This document shows positions 17,390 through 26,326 of a DNA stretch of 64,000 nucleotides, piece by piece. The DNA is from DRYS01 sp964491605. GTDB taxonomy: Archaea; Thermoproteota; CALKCG01; B24; DRYS01. The DNA lies in contig CAZBGY010000001.1 of NCBI GenBank assembly GCA_964491605.1, forward strand, positions 122,902-186,901, written 5' to 3'. The position numbers and the translations under genes are program-made. Numbering within the stretch: the stretch's first letter is position 1; each line of letters opens with the position of its first letter. The notes under the pieces were generated by a model that saw nothing but the letters and a program-made list of their open reading frames with translations, had not been told where the DNA came from and ran no database searches.

Positions 17390-18139
17390 CACATGGTTGA
17401 TATACTCCATCAATCTTCTAGCTTCCTCTCTCGGATTCTGAGAATAGAGTATACTCCTACCTATTATGATGTATCTAGCTCCAGATTTTAATGCATCTGT
17501 TATGGATCCTCCTTGAACACCTATTCCCGGTGAGTATATAGGAATATCCTCTTTCAATATACCGTAAACTTCACGTATAATATCGGCTCTCGTAGCTCCT
17601 ACTATCACCCCATCGCATCCCCATTGTAGAGCTCTATATGCGAATACCTTGTAAAACGGTTGTATTCCTTCATCTTCCACGATAATCTTACCATAACCTT
17701 CCGCTGCGCCTCTATGACTCATATAGGTTAGAAGTATAACTCCGCCACATCTATTGTTAGCTTCTCTGATTATAGCATCTACTCCGTCAGCCCAGCCTAT
17801 GAACGGGTTCACCGTTACAGCATCAAACCCTGCATCCATCAGATACCTTACCGCAACCTCGTTGGTCGAACCTATATCATTAAGCTTACAGTCAGCTATG
17901 CATTGTAGCCCCAATTCATGTGCCTTAGAAGTTATCTTAGATATCTCGGGTAAACTTAACGGTAATAAGAGATGCCAGTTTAATTTAACTCCACATATAC
18001 AATCGGATAGTTTTTCTAGCATCTCTAAAGCATAGCTCTCCAGTTTAGATGTGTCTATACCGACTGGATCTAGGGAGAGTATTAATCTCGTATTTCTATT
18101 AACCGAAGCCTCTTCTATACGGTATTTAAACCTCTTCAT
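17375..18139 (-). CDS. pyrF: Orotidine 5'-phosphate decarboxylase
   Basis: The 254-residue TIM barrel has GVKLNWHLLLP near residue 50, catalytic DCKLNDIGSTNE (Asp83, Lys85, Asp88), VTVNPFIGWADGV near 118, VIVGATRADI near 188, and SPGIGVQGGS with GARYIIIGRSILYSQNPREEA at the C terminus. It makes UMP from OMP. The length and the VNPFIGWADGV form resemble the longer PyrF branch rather than the ~210-residue archaeal type. Start ATG at 18139, divergent from the DUF72 gene with a ~50 bp gap. Confidence 0.93.
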   Translation of the reverse strand: MKRFKYRIEEASVNRNTRLILSLDPVGIDTSKLESYALEMLEKLSDCICGVKLNWHLLLPLSLPEISKITSKAHELGLQCIADCKLNDIGSTNEVAVRYLMDAGFDAVTVNPFIGWADGVDAIIREANNRCGGVILLTYMSHRGAAEGYGKIIVEDEGIQPFYKVFAYRALQWGCDGVIVGATRADIIREVYGILKEDIPIYSPGIGVQGGSITDALKSGARYIIIGRSILYSQNPREEARRLMEYINHVLTSP

Positions 18140-18188
18140 GTCAGGTTAGCTTTATGCCTCTCGCTCGAAGATAAATTTACGCTGGGTT

Positions 18189-18935
18189 ATGAAGGTTAAC
18201 GTCGGGTGTTGCGGCTTCGCCGTGAAGGGTGGTAGGAAGGCGTACTATAAGCTATTCGATCTAGTCGAGCTTCAATCGACATTCTATCAGCTTCCGAATC
18301 CAGATACTGCTAGGAATTGGAGGAAGGAAGCTCCTGAACGGTTTGAATTCACGTTAAAAGCTTGGCAAGCTATAACTCACCCAGTAGATAGTCCTACTTG
18401 GAGAAAGGCTAGATGGAAGCCGCCTCCAGAGAAATGTTCAAGATACGGATGGTTGAAGCCTACAGAGGAGAATATAGAAGCTTGGAATATGACCTTGGAG
18501 ATAGCTAGGATCCTACGTAGCAAGATCGTAGTCATCCAGTGTCCCCCCTCTTTCCAGGCTACTGAAGAGAATGTATCCGGGTTAAAGAGGTTCTTCGAGC
18601 GTGTACATGTTGAAGGTTTAATTATAGCGTGGGAGCCTAGACATAGTTCATGGAGTTATGATTTGATTAGATCTATATGCTCAGAGCTAAATCTGATCCA
18701 CGTAGTAGATCCGTTCAAAGATAAATGCGTCACCGAGGATACTAGCCCAGTATACTATAGGCTTCACGGTCTAGGTAGTAGACCTTACGTCTACAGATAT
18801 ACTGATAGCGATCTGAAAACCTTATATCACCAATATGTAAGCCCCCTAGTGGAAAGAGGGATCGAAATCTATCTACTATGGAATAACGTATATATGGCTC
18901 AAGATGCTGAGAGATTCAAGAAACTATACTTATGA
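18189..18935 (+). CDS. DUF72 family TIM-barrel protein
   Basis: The 248-residue protein starts KVNVGCCGF, then VELQSTFYQLPNPDTARNWRKEAPERFEFTLKAWQAITHP, then VVIQCPPSF, IAWEPRHSSW, and YYRLHGLG, the usual DUF72 blocks. The fold is a TIM barrel; no enzymatic activity is established for the family. Start ATG at 18189, right after GGGTT. It ends just before the small minus-strand micro-ORF at 18955-19080. Confidence 0.88.
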   Translation: MKVNVGCCGFAVKGGRKAYYKLFDLVELQSTFYQLPNPDTARNWRKEAPERFEFTLKAWQAITHPVDSPTWRKARWKPPPEKCSRYGWLKPTEENIEAWNMTLEIARILRSKIVVIQCPPSFQATEENVSGLKRFFERVHVEGLIIAWEPRHSSWSYDLIRSICSELNLIHVVDPFKDKCVTEDTSPVYYRLHGLGSRPYVYRYTDSDLKTLYHQYVSPLVERGIEIYLLWNNVYMAQDAERFKKLYL

Positions 18936-18954
18936 GGTAGTATAACCCCTACCG

Positions 18955-19080
18955 CTAAGCTATAACCACACTACGATATACCAGTTTAAGGTCAACACCA
19001 TGCTTACAAAAATCCGCTAATCGTTTAATCGATCCGTAATCCTTAGCATAGATGGCATCTTCGATTATAGTTCTCCACAT
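18955..19080 (-). CDS. Possible 41-residue micro-protein overlapping the GPN GTPase gene
   Basis: An ATG at 19080 lies inside the last codons of the GPN GTPase gene in another frame and opens a 41-codon ORF ending at the TAG at 18955-18957. Its translation begins MWRTIIEDAIYAKDYGSIKR and continues with an ADFCKHGVDLKLVYRS segment: mixed helix/strand composition, charged, without low-complexity bias. The 16-bp overlap with the upstream stop would allow coupled translation. I recognise no family. It could be chance; the pull of this call is the protein-like composition and position. Confidence 0.4.
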   Translation of the reverse strand: MWRTIIEDAIYAKDYGSIKRLADFCKHGVDLKLVYRSVVIA

Positions 19081-19847
19081 GTGCAGAATACCTCCCTACA
19101 AGCATCGTACAGTCTATCTAAGCCCTTCCTCGTTTTAGCTGATACAGCTATCACATTACCTGTATGTTTGGAATATTTATGAGCTAGATCCGCTAATACC
19201 ATAGCTAGATCTGTCGATGCACCAAGCCCCTCCTCTGCTATCTTCCTTCTAAATTTCTCCGGGTCGTTTAGTAGGGTTAGTATAGCCTCTGCCTCCGGTA
19301 GATCCGATTTATTCAGGATGGATATACATGGTATACCCAACCTTATCTGCGTAGCTACAGCTAAGCTTAGGGCTACCGATAGATCTGAAGCAGTCTTAGC
19401 TAGCGTCGGATCGAATATGTATACTCCTAGACTCCTACCGATTCTCCCGAGAAATTCCGCTATGATCGGACCTGTATCCCTAAACACGAATATCTCCATC
19501 TGTCCAGGTGTATCTATCAACGTAAACTCCGATTTTATCCTGGAGATTTCCAAAGCTATTTCGCCGCTATATTCTTTCATAAGTTCGGCTGCTCTTATAA
19601 TCGCTCCGTTAGGGCCAAGTCCCTCCTTCCTCATTAAATCCTCGACTGTGAAGAAGCTTCTAATATCGAAGTCAGGTTTAAACGGTGTATATATGCATCC
19701 AGGATCTAAGTTTACATAGCCGACATCTGCCTCAGCTTCATTCTCTAGCCACAATCCGAAGGAGTGCGTGAGGCTGGATTTACCTGAACCAGCAGTGCCT
19801 ATGAACAGTATATACATAGCTCCCAGCTTAGATGCTTTGAGATCCAT
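19065..19847 (-). CDS. GPN-loop GTPase (XAB1/ATP_bind_1 family)
   Basis: The 260-residue protein has P-loop GTAGSGKSSLTHSF near residue 17, YVNLDPGCIYTPFKPDFDIRSFF near 44, the diagnostic GPNGAII near 78, LIDTPGQMEIF near 110 (G3), and SILNKSDLPEAE near 175 (G4). GPN GTPases act as dimers; eukaryotic ones help RNA polymerase II assembly, while the archaeal role is unclear. The start ATG at 19847 could be replaced by the ATG at codon 12 (19814). Divergent from rtcB. Ends with CTCGEL, within which the micro-ORF starts. Confidence 0.93.
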   Translation of the reverse strand: MDLKASKLGAMYILFIGTAGSGKSSLTHSFGLWLENEAEADVGYVNLDPGCIYTPFKPDFDIRSFFTVEDLMRKEGLGPNGAIIRAAELMKEYSGEIALEISRIKSEFTLIDTPGQMEIFVFRDTGPIIAEFLGRIGRSLGVYIFDPTLAKTASDLSVALSLAVATQIRLGIPCISILNKSDLPEAEAILTLLNDPEKFRRKIAEEGLGASTDLAMVLADLAHKYSKHTGNVIAVSAKTRKGLDRLYDACREVFCTCGEL

Positions 19848-19941
19848 CTGTTCTATCTAAGCTTTTACCTTCCTCGCACTTACAACTCTAGATGATATTT
19901 ATAAGCTGGTAGTATCTTTTATCCAACATAGGTTTGAAGAG

Positions 19942-21396
19942 ATGTCGTCTCATATTCCTCTTAGAAGGGTAGAAGAGTATGTGTGGGAGATATCTAAGGA
20001 TTTCAAGCCCGGTATGCGTGTACCATGTAGAATATACGCCGATGAAGTTCTACTAGAGAAGATGAAGAGTGATATGACTCTCGTACAATGCGCGAATGTA
20101 GCTCATCTTCCAGGTATTTATAAGTGGTCTTTAACAATGCCTGATGGGCATGAAGGTTACGGCTTTCCCATAGGAGGTGTAGCCGCTACAGATTATGAGG
20201 AGGGAGTTTTGAGTCCTGGAGGTGTTGGTTACGATATAAATTGCGGTGTACGCTTGATAAGAACAGACCTAGACGTACGCGATATTAGGCCTGTATTAAG
20301 TAAGCTGATAGATATAATCTTCCACTACGTACCTTCGGGTTTAGGAAGCAAAGGTAGGATAAGGGTTACTCAAAGTGAACTTGATAGGGCTGTTTCTGAA
20401 GGTGTAGCATGGGCTATAAAAGCTGGTTATGGATGGTCTGAGGATGCTGAGAGATGCGAAGAGGAAGGCTGTATGAAGGCAGCTGATCCTAGTAAGGTCT
20501 CATCTACAGCTAAACAGAGGGGTATCGGTCAGATAGGTAGCCTTGGGAGCGGGAATCACTTCCTGGAGATAGATGTCGTCGATAAGATATATGATGAAAG
20601 AGTTGCACGTAGATTCGGTATAGATAGGGAAGGACAGGTTATGGTGCTTGTTCACACTGGCAGTAGAGGTTATGGCCATCAGATATGTAGCGATTACCTA
20701 AGAGTTATGGAGAGAGCTGTGCATAAGTATGGTTTAAAACTACCGGATCGTGAGCTTGCATGTGCACCTGCTAAAAGCCGGGAGCTTGAAGACTACTTCG
20801 CAGCTATGTCTTGTGCATGTAATTTTGCATGGGTGAATAGGCAGCTTATAACCCATTGGGTGCGAGAAGCCTTCAAGAATATACTTAAGAGGGATCCGGA
20901 AGATTTAGGTATGCATCTAGTATATGATGTTGCTCATAATATAGCTAAAGTCGAGGAACATACGATCGATGGTAGAAGAGTCAAGGTCTTCGTACATAGA
21001 AAGGGCGCTACTAGAGCATTTCCAGCAGGGCATCCGGATGTACCATCCGAGTATAGGGATGTGGGTCAACCTGTACTTATACCTGGAAGTATGGGTACTG
21101 CATCATGGGTTCTCGTAGGTGATCCTAAAGCTATGGAGATAAGCTTCGGATCGACTGCTCATGGTGCTGGTCGAGTTTTAAGTAGAGAGGCGGCTAAGAA
21201 GAGGTATCCGAGCAGCGAAGTCGTGAGAAAGCTGGAGAAGCAGGGTATAATTATACGCGCCGAAAGCATGGCGGTCGTGAGCGAAGAAGCTCCTGAAGCA
21301 TATAAAGATGTGGATAGAGTAGTGGAAGTAAGCCATAATGTAGGTATAGCACGTAAGGTTGCTCGTCTACTACCTCTCGCGGTCGCGAAAGGCTAG
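19942..21396 (+). CDS. rtcB: RNA-splicing ligase RtcB
   Basis: The 484-residue protein has all landmark motifs: MPDGHEGYGFPIGGVAA, GVGYDINCGVRL (Asp98, Cys101), LGSGNHFLEI, VHTGSRGYGHQI, VYDVAHNIAKVE, and RKGATRAFPAGH, where the His takes GMP. RtcB joins 2',3'-cyclic phosphate and 5'-OH ends of tRNA halves after intron excision, using GTP and Mn. No intein is present (several archaeal rtcB genes carry one). No archease gene is adjacent. Start ATG at 19942, just after GAAGAG; upstream ATTTATAAGCTGG near 19895 is a possible TATA box. Confidence 0.97.
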   Translation: MSSHIPLRRVEEYVWEISKDFKPGMRVPCRIYADEVLLEKMKSDMTLVQCANVAHLPGIYKWSLTMPDGHEGYGFPIGGVAATDYEEGVLSPGGVGYDINCGVRLIRTDLDVRDIRPVLSKLIDIIFHYVPSGLGSKGRIRVTQSELDRAVSEGVAWAIKAGYGWSEDAERCEEEGCMKAADPSKVSSTAKQRGIGQIGSLGSGNHFLEIDVVDKIYDERVARRFGIDREGQVMVLVHTGSRGYGHQICSDYLRVMERAVHKYGLKLPDRELACAPAKSRELEDYFAAMSCACNFAWVNRQLITHWVREAFKNILKRDPEDLGMHLVYDVAHNIAKVEEHTIDGRRVKVFVHRKGATRAFPAGHPDVPSEYRDVGQPVLIPGSMGTASWVLVGDPKAMEISFGSTAHGAGRVLSREAAKKRYPSSEVVRKLEKQGIIIRAESMAVVSEEAPEAYKDVDRVVEVSHNVGIARKVARLLPLAVAKG

Positions 21397-21476
21397 ATCT
21401 CCAAAGTTTTAGCACGGTTATTCATCTATGTAGATGTGATACATATAATCTATTCCTAGGTTAGCTTGTATGCCGC

Positions 21477-22231
21477 TTATTTTCTTTTAGCTTTTACGAA
21501 AAGATAACTTCTATGATACTTGAAGCCTAACTTCTCATACAGTTTTATCGCAGGGTAATTATCCATATATCGATACGATATTCGGTATCTATCAGAAGTT
21601 TCTCGAGGAGTTTTAGATAAGACTGAAGTAGCATAGCTCATCCTTCTATAATGTTCATGGATAGTTACCACTCCTACGTGAGCTATAGTGCATTCTCCTA
21701 GCTTAAATGGTTTTCTCTCAGAAGCTATCGAAACGATCCTTCCGTCAGCTTTCATGTCGAACCATAACCCTCCTTCAGCTATGCTTTTAGTAATAGCTTC
21801 ATGGGTAGTATTCCTCCACCAATCTGGCTTTATACTTCTCATTAAATTAGCTTCTTCCGCGTATTCTGGTTCTAACGTGAAAGCCTCGTGGATGATGTAA
21901 AGTTTTTCTTCTTCTCTCTTAAGCTTCATCATATCATCGTATGGATGGAATCTATGTTATACTTCGAAGATAGTATAGGTAAATGTTCTTGGTATATCGA
22001 TCCCTCTACATAGTCTATATCAAGCCTCTCTAGAAGTCTAGAGATAATACCTTCAGCTCCTCTAAGATTGATAATCCTATGTTTATAGATAAGCATTGAA
22101 CCTTCGATTTCTTCATCGCTTAGAGCTAAGTATATTTCCGTATTAGCTTCATCATTGATATAATCCATCATGAAGAATAGGTAATCTAATGGATCTTCTT
22201 CGATTAGCTTTAGAACGTCTTCTCTAAATTC
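21477..22231 (-). pseudogene. GNAT acetyltransferase gene split by frameshift
   Basis: Two ORFs, 22171-21929 and 21932-21477, overlap as ATGATGA. The second has the GNAT core (AHVGVVTIHEHYRRMSYATSVL, then NYPAIKLYEKLGFKYHRSYLF). The first has the N-terminal lobe usual for this archaeal GNAT type (IYLALSDEEIEGSMLIYKHR, then LRGAEGIISRLLERL). Together they make one ordinary-length protein of about 245 residues. The conserved-looking N terminus extends upstream of the first ATG (FREDVLKLIEEDPLDYLFF), but no start codon precedes it before the TAA at 22232-22234. A broken gene is the simplest reading; coupled expression of two half-proteins, programmed frameshifting or a sequencing error are alternatives. 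Confidence 0.65.
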
Positions 22232-22352
22232 TTATCCAGTAATACTACTCGGAAGTTACTATTCATTTCATGTTAGAAGAATCCTCTGATTACAATAAAT
22301 AGCTTACCATTGATTATCGATAGCTAGGTTTATCATCATAGTTCATAGCTAT

Positions 22353-22362
22353 CTTTATAATA
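22353..22362 (+). promoter_or_regulatory. TATA box for the alpha-mannosidase gene
   Basis: CTTTATAATA lies 28-37 nt before the TTG at 22390 and 31-40 nt before the in-frame GTG at 22393. With the normal archaeal spacing of about 25 nt, the message would start close to the start codon and be leaderless or nearly so. Confidence 0.55.
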
Positions 22363-22389
22363 GTAGCTTACTAATCATATGTACTAGGT

Positions 22390-24810
22390 TTGGTGGAATT
22401 CATCTTAGCTGGTAATGCGCATATAGATCCAGTATGGCTTTGGAGATGGTTTGAAGGATACTGGACCGTAAGGTATACTGTCAGACGTGTAGTAGATCTT
22501 ATGGAGAAATACCCCTCCGCAGTATTCGTATTCTCTTCTTCGATTATGTATCAATGGCTTGAGGAATGTGAACCTCTGCTCTTCGGGAAGGTTAGGAAGC
22601 TTGTAGAGGAGGGTAGGTGGATCCCGGTTGGTGGATGGATAGTCGAACCAGATTGTAATATTCCGTGTGGAGAATCATATATACGTCAAGCTCTCTATGG
22701 TAAACGTTACTTTAAAGAGAAGTTAGGGGTTGACGTCGTAATCGGTTACAATATAGATAGCTTCGGACATAACGCTATGCTACCTCAAATACTCAGGAAA
22801 TCCGGATATAAGTACTACATCTTCATGAGACCTAACAGTTACGAGAAAAATCTCCCTACTGTATTCTTCTGGGAATCTCCTGATGGTAGTAGAATCCTAG
22901 CTTACAGACATCCTGTAAGCTACGCATTATCTGGCACTTCTTTCGTAGAGGCTTTAAAAAATCTCTCTTTGAATCCTCCTTTACCAGTCATTCTTATACT
23001 ATTCGGTAAAGGTGATCATGGAAGTGGACCAACAGATAACGATATAAGAATGCTGGATTTACTCGTAGAGAAGCTTGAAGGCTGCTCTATTGAATTCGCT
23101 AATCCAGAAAAATTCTTTAAACGTATTATGGAGATGAATCTGGAAATACCTGTCGTTAGAGACGAATTACAGCATCACGCGGTTGGATGCTACTCCGTAC
23201 TTTCAGAGATTAAGGCATTGAATAGGCGGGCTGAGTATAGTCTTATGGCTGCAGAGAGGCTATCCACACTGGCCTACTCAATAGCTAATCTCAGCTATCC
23301 TAGAGATAAACTTAGAAGGGGATGGATGCTCACGCTCTTCTGCCAGTTTCACGATTCGTTAGCTGGAACATGCATCCCAGATGCATACGCAGATATACGG
23401 AGTATGTATGGCGAATCTATAAACTTAGCTTATGAGTCTATCAATTTAGCAGCGCAAAGAATATCGTCCATGATAGATACGAGGGATAGTCAAGCCCTTA
23501 TAATATTCAATCCTACTGGTTTGCATGTTACGTTCCCTATCGAAGTAGAGCCTTGGCCTGGGGATTACATGATCTTAGATCCGGATAGCGGTAAACCCAT
23601 ACTTATCCAAGATGTTAATCCATCCTCCGTTACAGGCCGTAGAAAGGTATTATTTATTGCAGATGTACCTGCTCTGGGTTATAAATCGTACAAATTTATC
23701 GATACTCTTAATACATGTAAATATGAATGTGAAGGTATTATCGAAGCGTCTAGTACTAGAATAGAAAACGATTATTTTGTAATAGAGGTAGATTCAGAGA
23801 ATGGCGGTATTAAAACGCTTTACGATAAGAGGATCGGTGTAAATATATTTAGAGGATATGGAGCTTCACCTATAGTTCTAAAGGATGAAAGTGATACGTG
23901 GAGTCACGGTGTATCCGCGTATAGGTATGAGGAGGGCAGATTTAAAGATGCAGAAGTTTCACTTATAGAATCTGGTCCTGTAAGAGCAACTCTTAGTGTT
24001 AAAGCCAGATTTTCCAACTCCATCATACAACAGAATATATCGCTTTATAGAAATCTCGATTTCGTGGATGTTAGAGTTAAACTAGATTGGAGAGAAAAAC
24101 ATAGAATGCTTAAGCTATCCTTTCCAGTTAACCTAGATTCCTCCATAGTTACCTACGAGATTCCATACGGTACTATAGCTAGGATAGCTAATGGAAAGGA
24201 AGAACCCGGGCAAAGATGGGTTGATGTATCAGGTATACTGTATACGCCGCGTAAGAAGATAGATTTCGGATTAACGCTGATAAACGATTCTAAGTATGGG
24301 TTTGACGCCTACGGTTCAGAGCTTCGTATGAGTATACTCAGAAGTCCGGTTTTCGCTCATCATGATCCGCATAAACTTAAACCTGGTATAGATTATCAAT
24401 ACATAGACCAAGGTATACATACATTCAGATATATACTGGTACCTCACATCGGTAGCTGGAAGACGGTATTCCATAGGATATCAGAGATAGCCGAGATAAT
24501 GAATACAGGTTTCTTCTACGTAGTCGAAGATCAACATGCAGGTTTCTTGCCCTCTAGATTCTCATTAATCAACGTTGAACCATATAACGTCATACTTTCA
24601 ACTTTAAAGTTATCAGAGGAATCCGATGATCTAATAATAAGACTTGTAGAATACACTGGAACTGAATGCGAATCCTCCATAACGATACCTATCTTAGATA
24701 GAGATATGAAGATTCGAATGAAGCCGTTTGAAATAAAAACATTGAGAATACCGGTAGATAAAAGCAAACCAGTAGTAGAATGTGATCTTCTAGAAAATCC
24801 TATTGAATAG
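22390..24810 (+). CDS. Alpha-mannosidase, glycoside hydrolase family 38
   Basis: The 806-residue protein begins FILAGNAHIDPVWLWRWFEG (Zn-binding HIDPVW), has VGGWIVEPDCNIPCGES near residue 78, VVIGYNIDSFGHNAMLPQ near 117 with the nucleophile Asp, FGKGDHGSG near 205, and a long C-terminal beta-rich region. These define GH38. Archaeal members trim alpha-mannosides; the enzyme could act on glycoprotein or imported glycans, and no signal peptide is seen, so it is probably cytoplasmic. Start is TTG 22390 or GTG 22393. Codon use is like the neighbours. It stands alone between a broken GNAT gene and a decayed ABC gene, a locally unstable region. Confidence 0.93.
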   Translation: MVEFILAGNAHIDPVWLWRWFEGYWTVRYTVRRVVDLMEKYPSAVFVFSSSIMYQWLEECEPLLFGKVRKLVEEGRWIPVGGWIVEPDCNIPCGESYIRQALYGKRYFKEKLGVDVVIGYNIDSFGHNAMLPQILRKSGYKYYIFMRPNSYEKNLPTVFFWESPDGSRILAYRHPVSYALSGTSFVEALKNLSLNPPLPVILILFGKGDHGSGPTDNDIRMLDLLVEKLEGCSIEFANPEKFFKRIMEMNLEIPVVRDELQHHAVGCYSVLSEIKALNRRAEYSLMAAERLSTLAYSIANLSYPRDKLRRGWMLTLFCQFHDSLAGTCIPDAYADIRSMYGESINLAYESINLAAQRISSMIDTRDSQALIIFNPTGLHVTFPIEVEPWPGDYMILDPDSGKPILIQDVNPSSVTGRRKVLFIADVPALGYKSYKFIDTLNTCKYECEGIIEASSTRIENDYFVIEVDSENGGIKTLYDKRIGVNIFRGYGASPIVLKDESDTWSHGVSAYRYEEGRFKDAEVSLIESGPVRATLSVKARFSNSIIQQNISLYRNLDFVDVRVKLDWREKHRMLKLSFPVNLDSSIVTYEIPYGTIARIANGKEEPGQRWVDVSGILYTPRKKIDFGLTLINDSKYGFDAYGSELRMSILRSPVFAHHDPHKLKPGIDYQYIDQGIHTFRYILVPHIGSWKTVFHRISEIAEIMNTGFFYVVEDQHAGFLPSRFSLINVEPYNVILSTLKLSEESDDLIIRLVEYTGTECESSITIPILDRDMKIRMKPFEIKTLRIPVDKSKPVVECDLLENPIE

Positions 24811-25041
24811 CATTATTCGTTTCATATCTGATCTATTCGTATCTTAAAATTGAAGCTACATTAACACCTACTATATAACCTTCTAATATGAAGCCGCTTG
24901 GTAGAATTGTCTATAATATAAAGAGTATAGTATTAAGTAAAACATTTAATGAAAAGTTAAGATATATTGAGAAAGGTGTTATATGACTTAAAAATTCTGA
25001 GAATATCTTTAAAATAATAGATGTAGCAACTAAGCATATGT
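24811..25041. other. A/T-rich gene-free stretch after the mannosidase gene
   Basis: I see no ORF of note, no RNA gene and no strong repeat here. The sequence is rich in A/T with several TATA-like runs (for example near 24912-24935 and 25005-25015). It borders the decayed ABC gene on its right and is probably part of the same eroding segment. Confidence 0.5.
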
Positions 25042-25049
25042 TTGAAAAT

Positions 25050-25305
25050 TATAAATGAGATACATTTTGATCCACTTATACCTAAAGATTTAAGAGTTAT
25101 TATCATAACTTTTTCTTCGAGAATATCTTGTCCAGATATAGTGAAGATGTTAAGTAGAGTAGATTTTCCAGAGCTGCTTGGACCGAGGATTGCTAAATAT
25201 TTTCCTCATTTCGATTTTAAGATTCACATTCCTCAATGCTATAACTTCTGTTTCTCCAGTCCTGTAGATCTTACCGATACTATCCGCAATAACTATCCAG
25301 TTCAA
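25050..25305 (-). pseudogene. Decayed ABC transporter ATPase fragment
   Basis: Read on the minus strand from 25305, one frame gives ADSIGKIYRTGETEVIALRN then VNLKIE, the usual N terminus of a LolD/MacB-type ATPase. A frameshift near 25205 moves the match to another frame, which gives GKYLAILGPSSSGKSTLLN, a clean Walker A. After this, similarity stops (FTISGQDILEEK), and no Q-loop, signature or Walker B follows. So this is the first ~60 residues of an ABC ATPase with a frameshift and a 3' truncation. A plus-strand 138-codon ORF at 25042-25458 covers the same DNA but is an antisense artefact. Confidence 0.75.
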
Positions 25306-25363
25306 TCATACATCTACCTCGGAAACCTCTTAGTCTTGTGCTCGTACTTCGATAGTCTAGAGT

Positions 25364-25855
25364 TTAAAGTTCTACAAGCTCTATACTTAAGCTTGGTAGA
25401 TCTATTACAGCGGCAGTTCTCCTTCCCGATAGATATCCACAAGCTTCTCCTGGATTGAATATTATCGTACCATCTATCTTCTTAACTTCGAATCTATGCG
25501 TATGCCCTCTAACGATAAGGTCATAAGTGTTAGATCTAGCTAATCCTTCCACTATTGCTTCGACCGTACCATGTATAAGGGCTATCTTAATCCCTTCCAA
25601 CTCGAGTGTTTGAAAATCTTCTATCGTATAACCCATATCTTCTGCAGTCTTCTTAAGCATTAGTCTCTCTCCATCAACATTACCATATACCCCTACCACC
25701 CTGCATTTCTCGACGACTAAGTTTCTCATAGTAAATGGTGCACACCAATCTCCTGCATGCAGTATCAAACCGACTCTCCTTTCCGCGAATATGCGGGTAA
25801 TTTGTCGTATTGCTTCAAGGTTGTCATGCGTATCGGAGATAACGCCTATCCTCAT
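25364..25855 (-). CDS. YfcE/MJ0936-type metallophosphoesterase
   Basis: The 163-residue protein has the calcineurin-type motifs MRIGVISDTHDN, LILHAGDW, VYGNVDGE, ALIHGT and VRGHTHRFE, followed by FNPGEACG. This matches the small archaeal/bacterial YfcE family, which hydrolyses phosphodiesters in vitro with Mn or Ni. The physiological substrate is unknown. GNVD rather than GNCD is the common archaeal form. Start ATG at 25855, divergent from the Mth938-like gene. Confidence 0.92.
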   Translation of the reverse strand: MRIGVISDTHDNLEAIRQITRIFAERRVGLILHAGDWCAPFTMRNLVVEKCRVVGVYGNVDGERLMLKKTAEDMGYTIEDFQTLELEGIKIALIHGTVEAIVEGLARSNTYDLIVRGHTHRFEVKKIDGTIIFNPGEACGYLSGRRTAAVIDLPSLSIELVEL

Positions 25856-25960
25856 ACCTTACACCGTTACTCTTCTGATGCATTAAACTTTAATGTTAAG
25901 CTTTAACTTTAATAATCTATGATGATTTACCGTATTATCGTCGGTTTAGAGGGTTGATCC

Positions 25961-26305
25961 TTGATAGAGGAATATAGGTTTGGGGTTATAAGAGTGAATG
26001 GAATAGTCTACGCCCGAGATATACTCATACTTCCGGGTGGCCAGGTTAAACCGAATTGGTGGCGTATCGAAGGCCACAAGCTTCACTTGGAGGATTTAAA
26101 GGACTTAATAGAAACTAAACCTGAGATTATAGTAGTAGGAACTGGTTTCTACGGAGCTATGGATGTACCCTCGAATATCATGGAGGCCCTCAGGAATCAA
26201 CATATCGAACTAATAGCTAGGAAGACTAGCGAAGCCGCAAAATTGTATAATGAGTTATCTTCTAGAGGTAGACGTGTAGCCGCAGCTTTACATCTTACAT
26301 GCTGA
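25961..26305 (+). CDS. Mth938-like domain protein (DUF498/DUF598)
   Basis: The 114-residue protein contains FGVIRVNGIVYARDILILPG, NWWRIEGHKLHLEDL, EIIVVGTGFYGAM and ELIARKTSEAAKLYNELSSRGRRVAAALHLTC, the blocks of the Mth938 family. The fold resembles a small alpha/beta protein; no enzyme activity is known. Human homologue AAMDC has the same fold. Start is TTG at 25961, with GAGGG nine nt upstream. It is convergent with the MoaD-like gene (21 bp gap). Confidence 0.85.
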   Translation: MIEEYRFGVIRVNGIVYARDILILPGGQVKPNWWRIEGHKLHLEDLKDLIETKPEIIVVGTGFYGAMDVPSNIMEALRNQHIELIARKTSEAAKLYNELSSRGRRVAAALHLTC

Positions 26306-26326
26306 ATTTACTATTCATCTCCGAAT

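Noticed and set aside
25042..25458. Plus-strand ORF of 138 codons
   Set aside because: It is antisense to the decayed ABC ATPase and to the 3' end of the metallophosphoesterase; its own translation has no recognisable domain.
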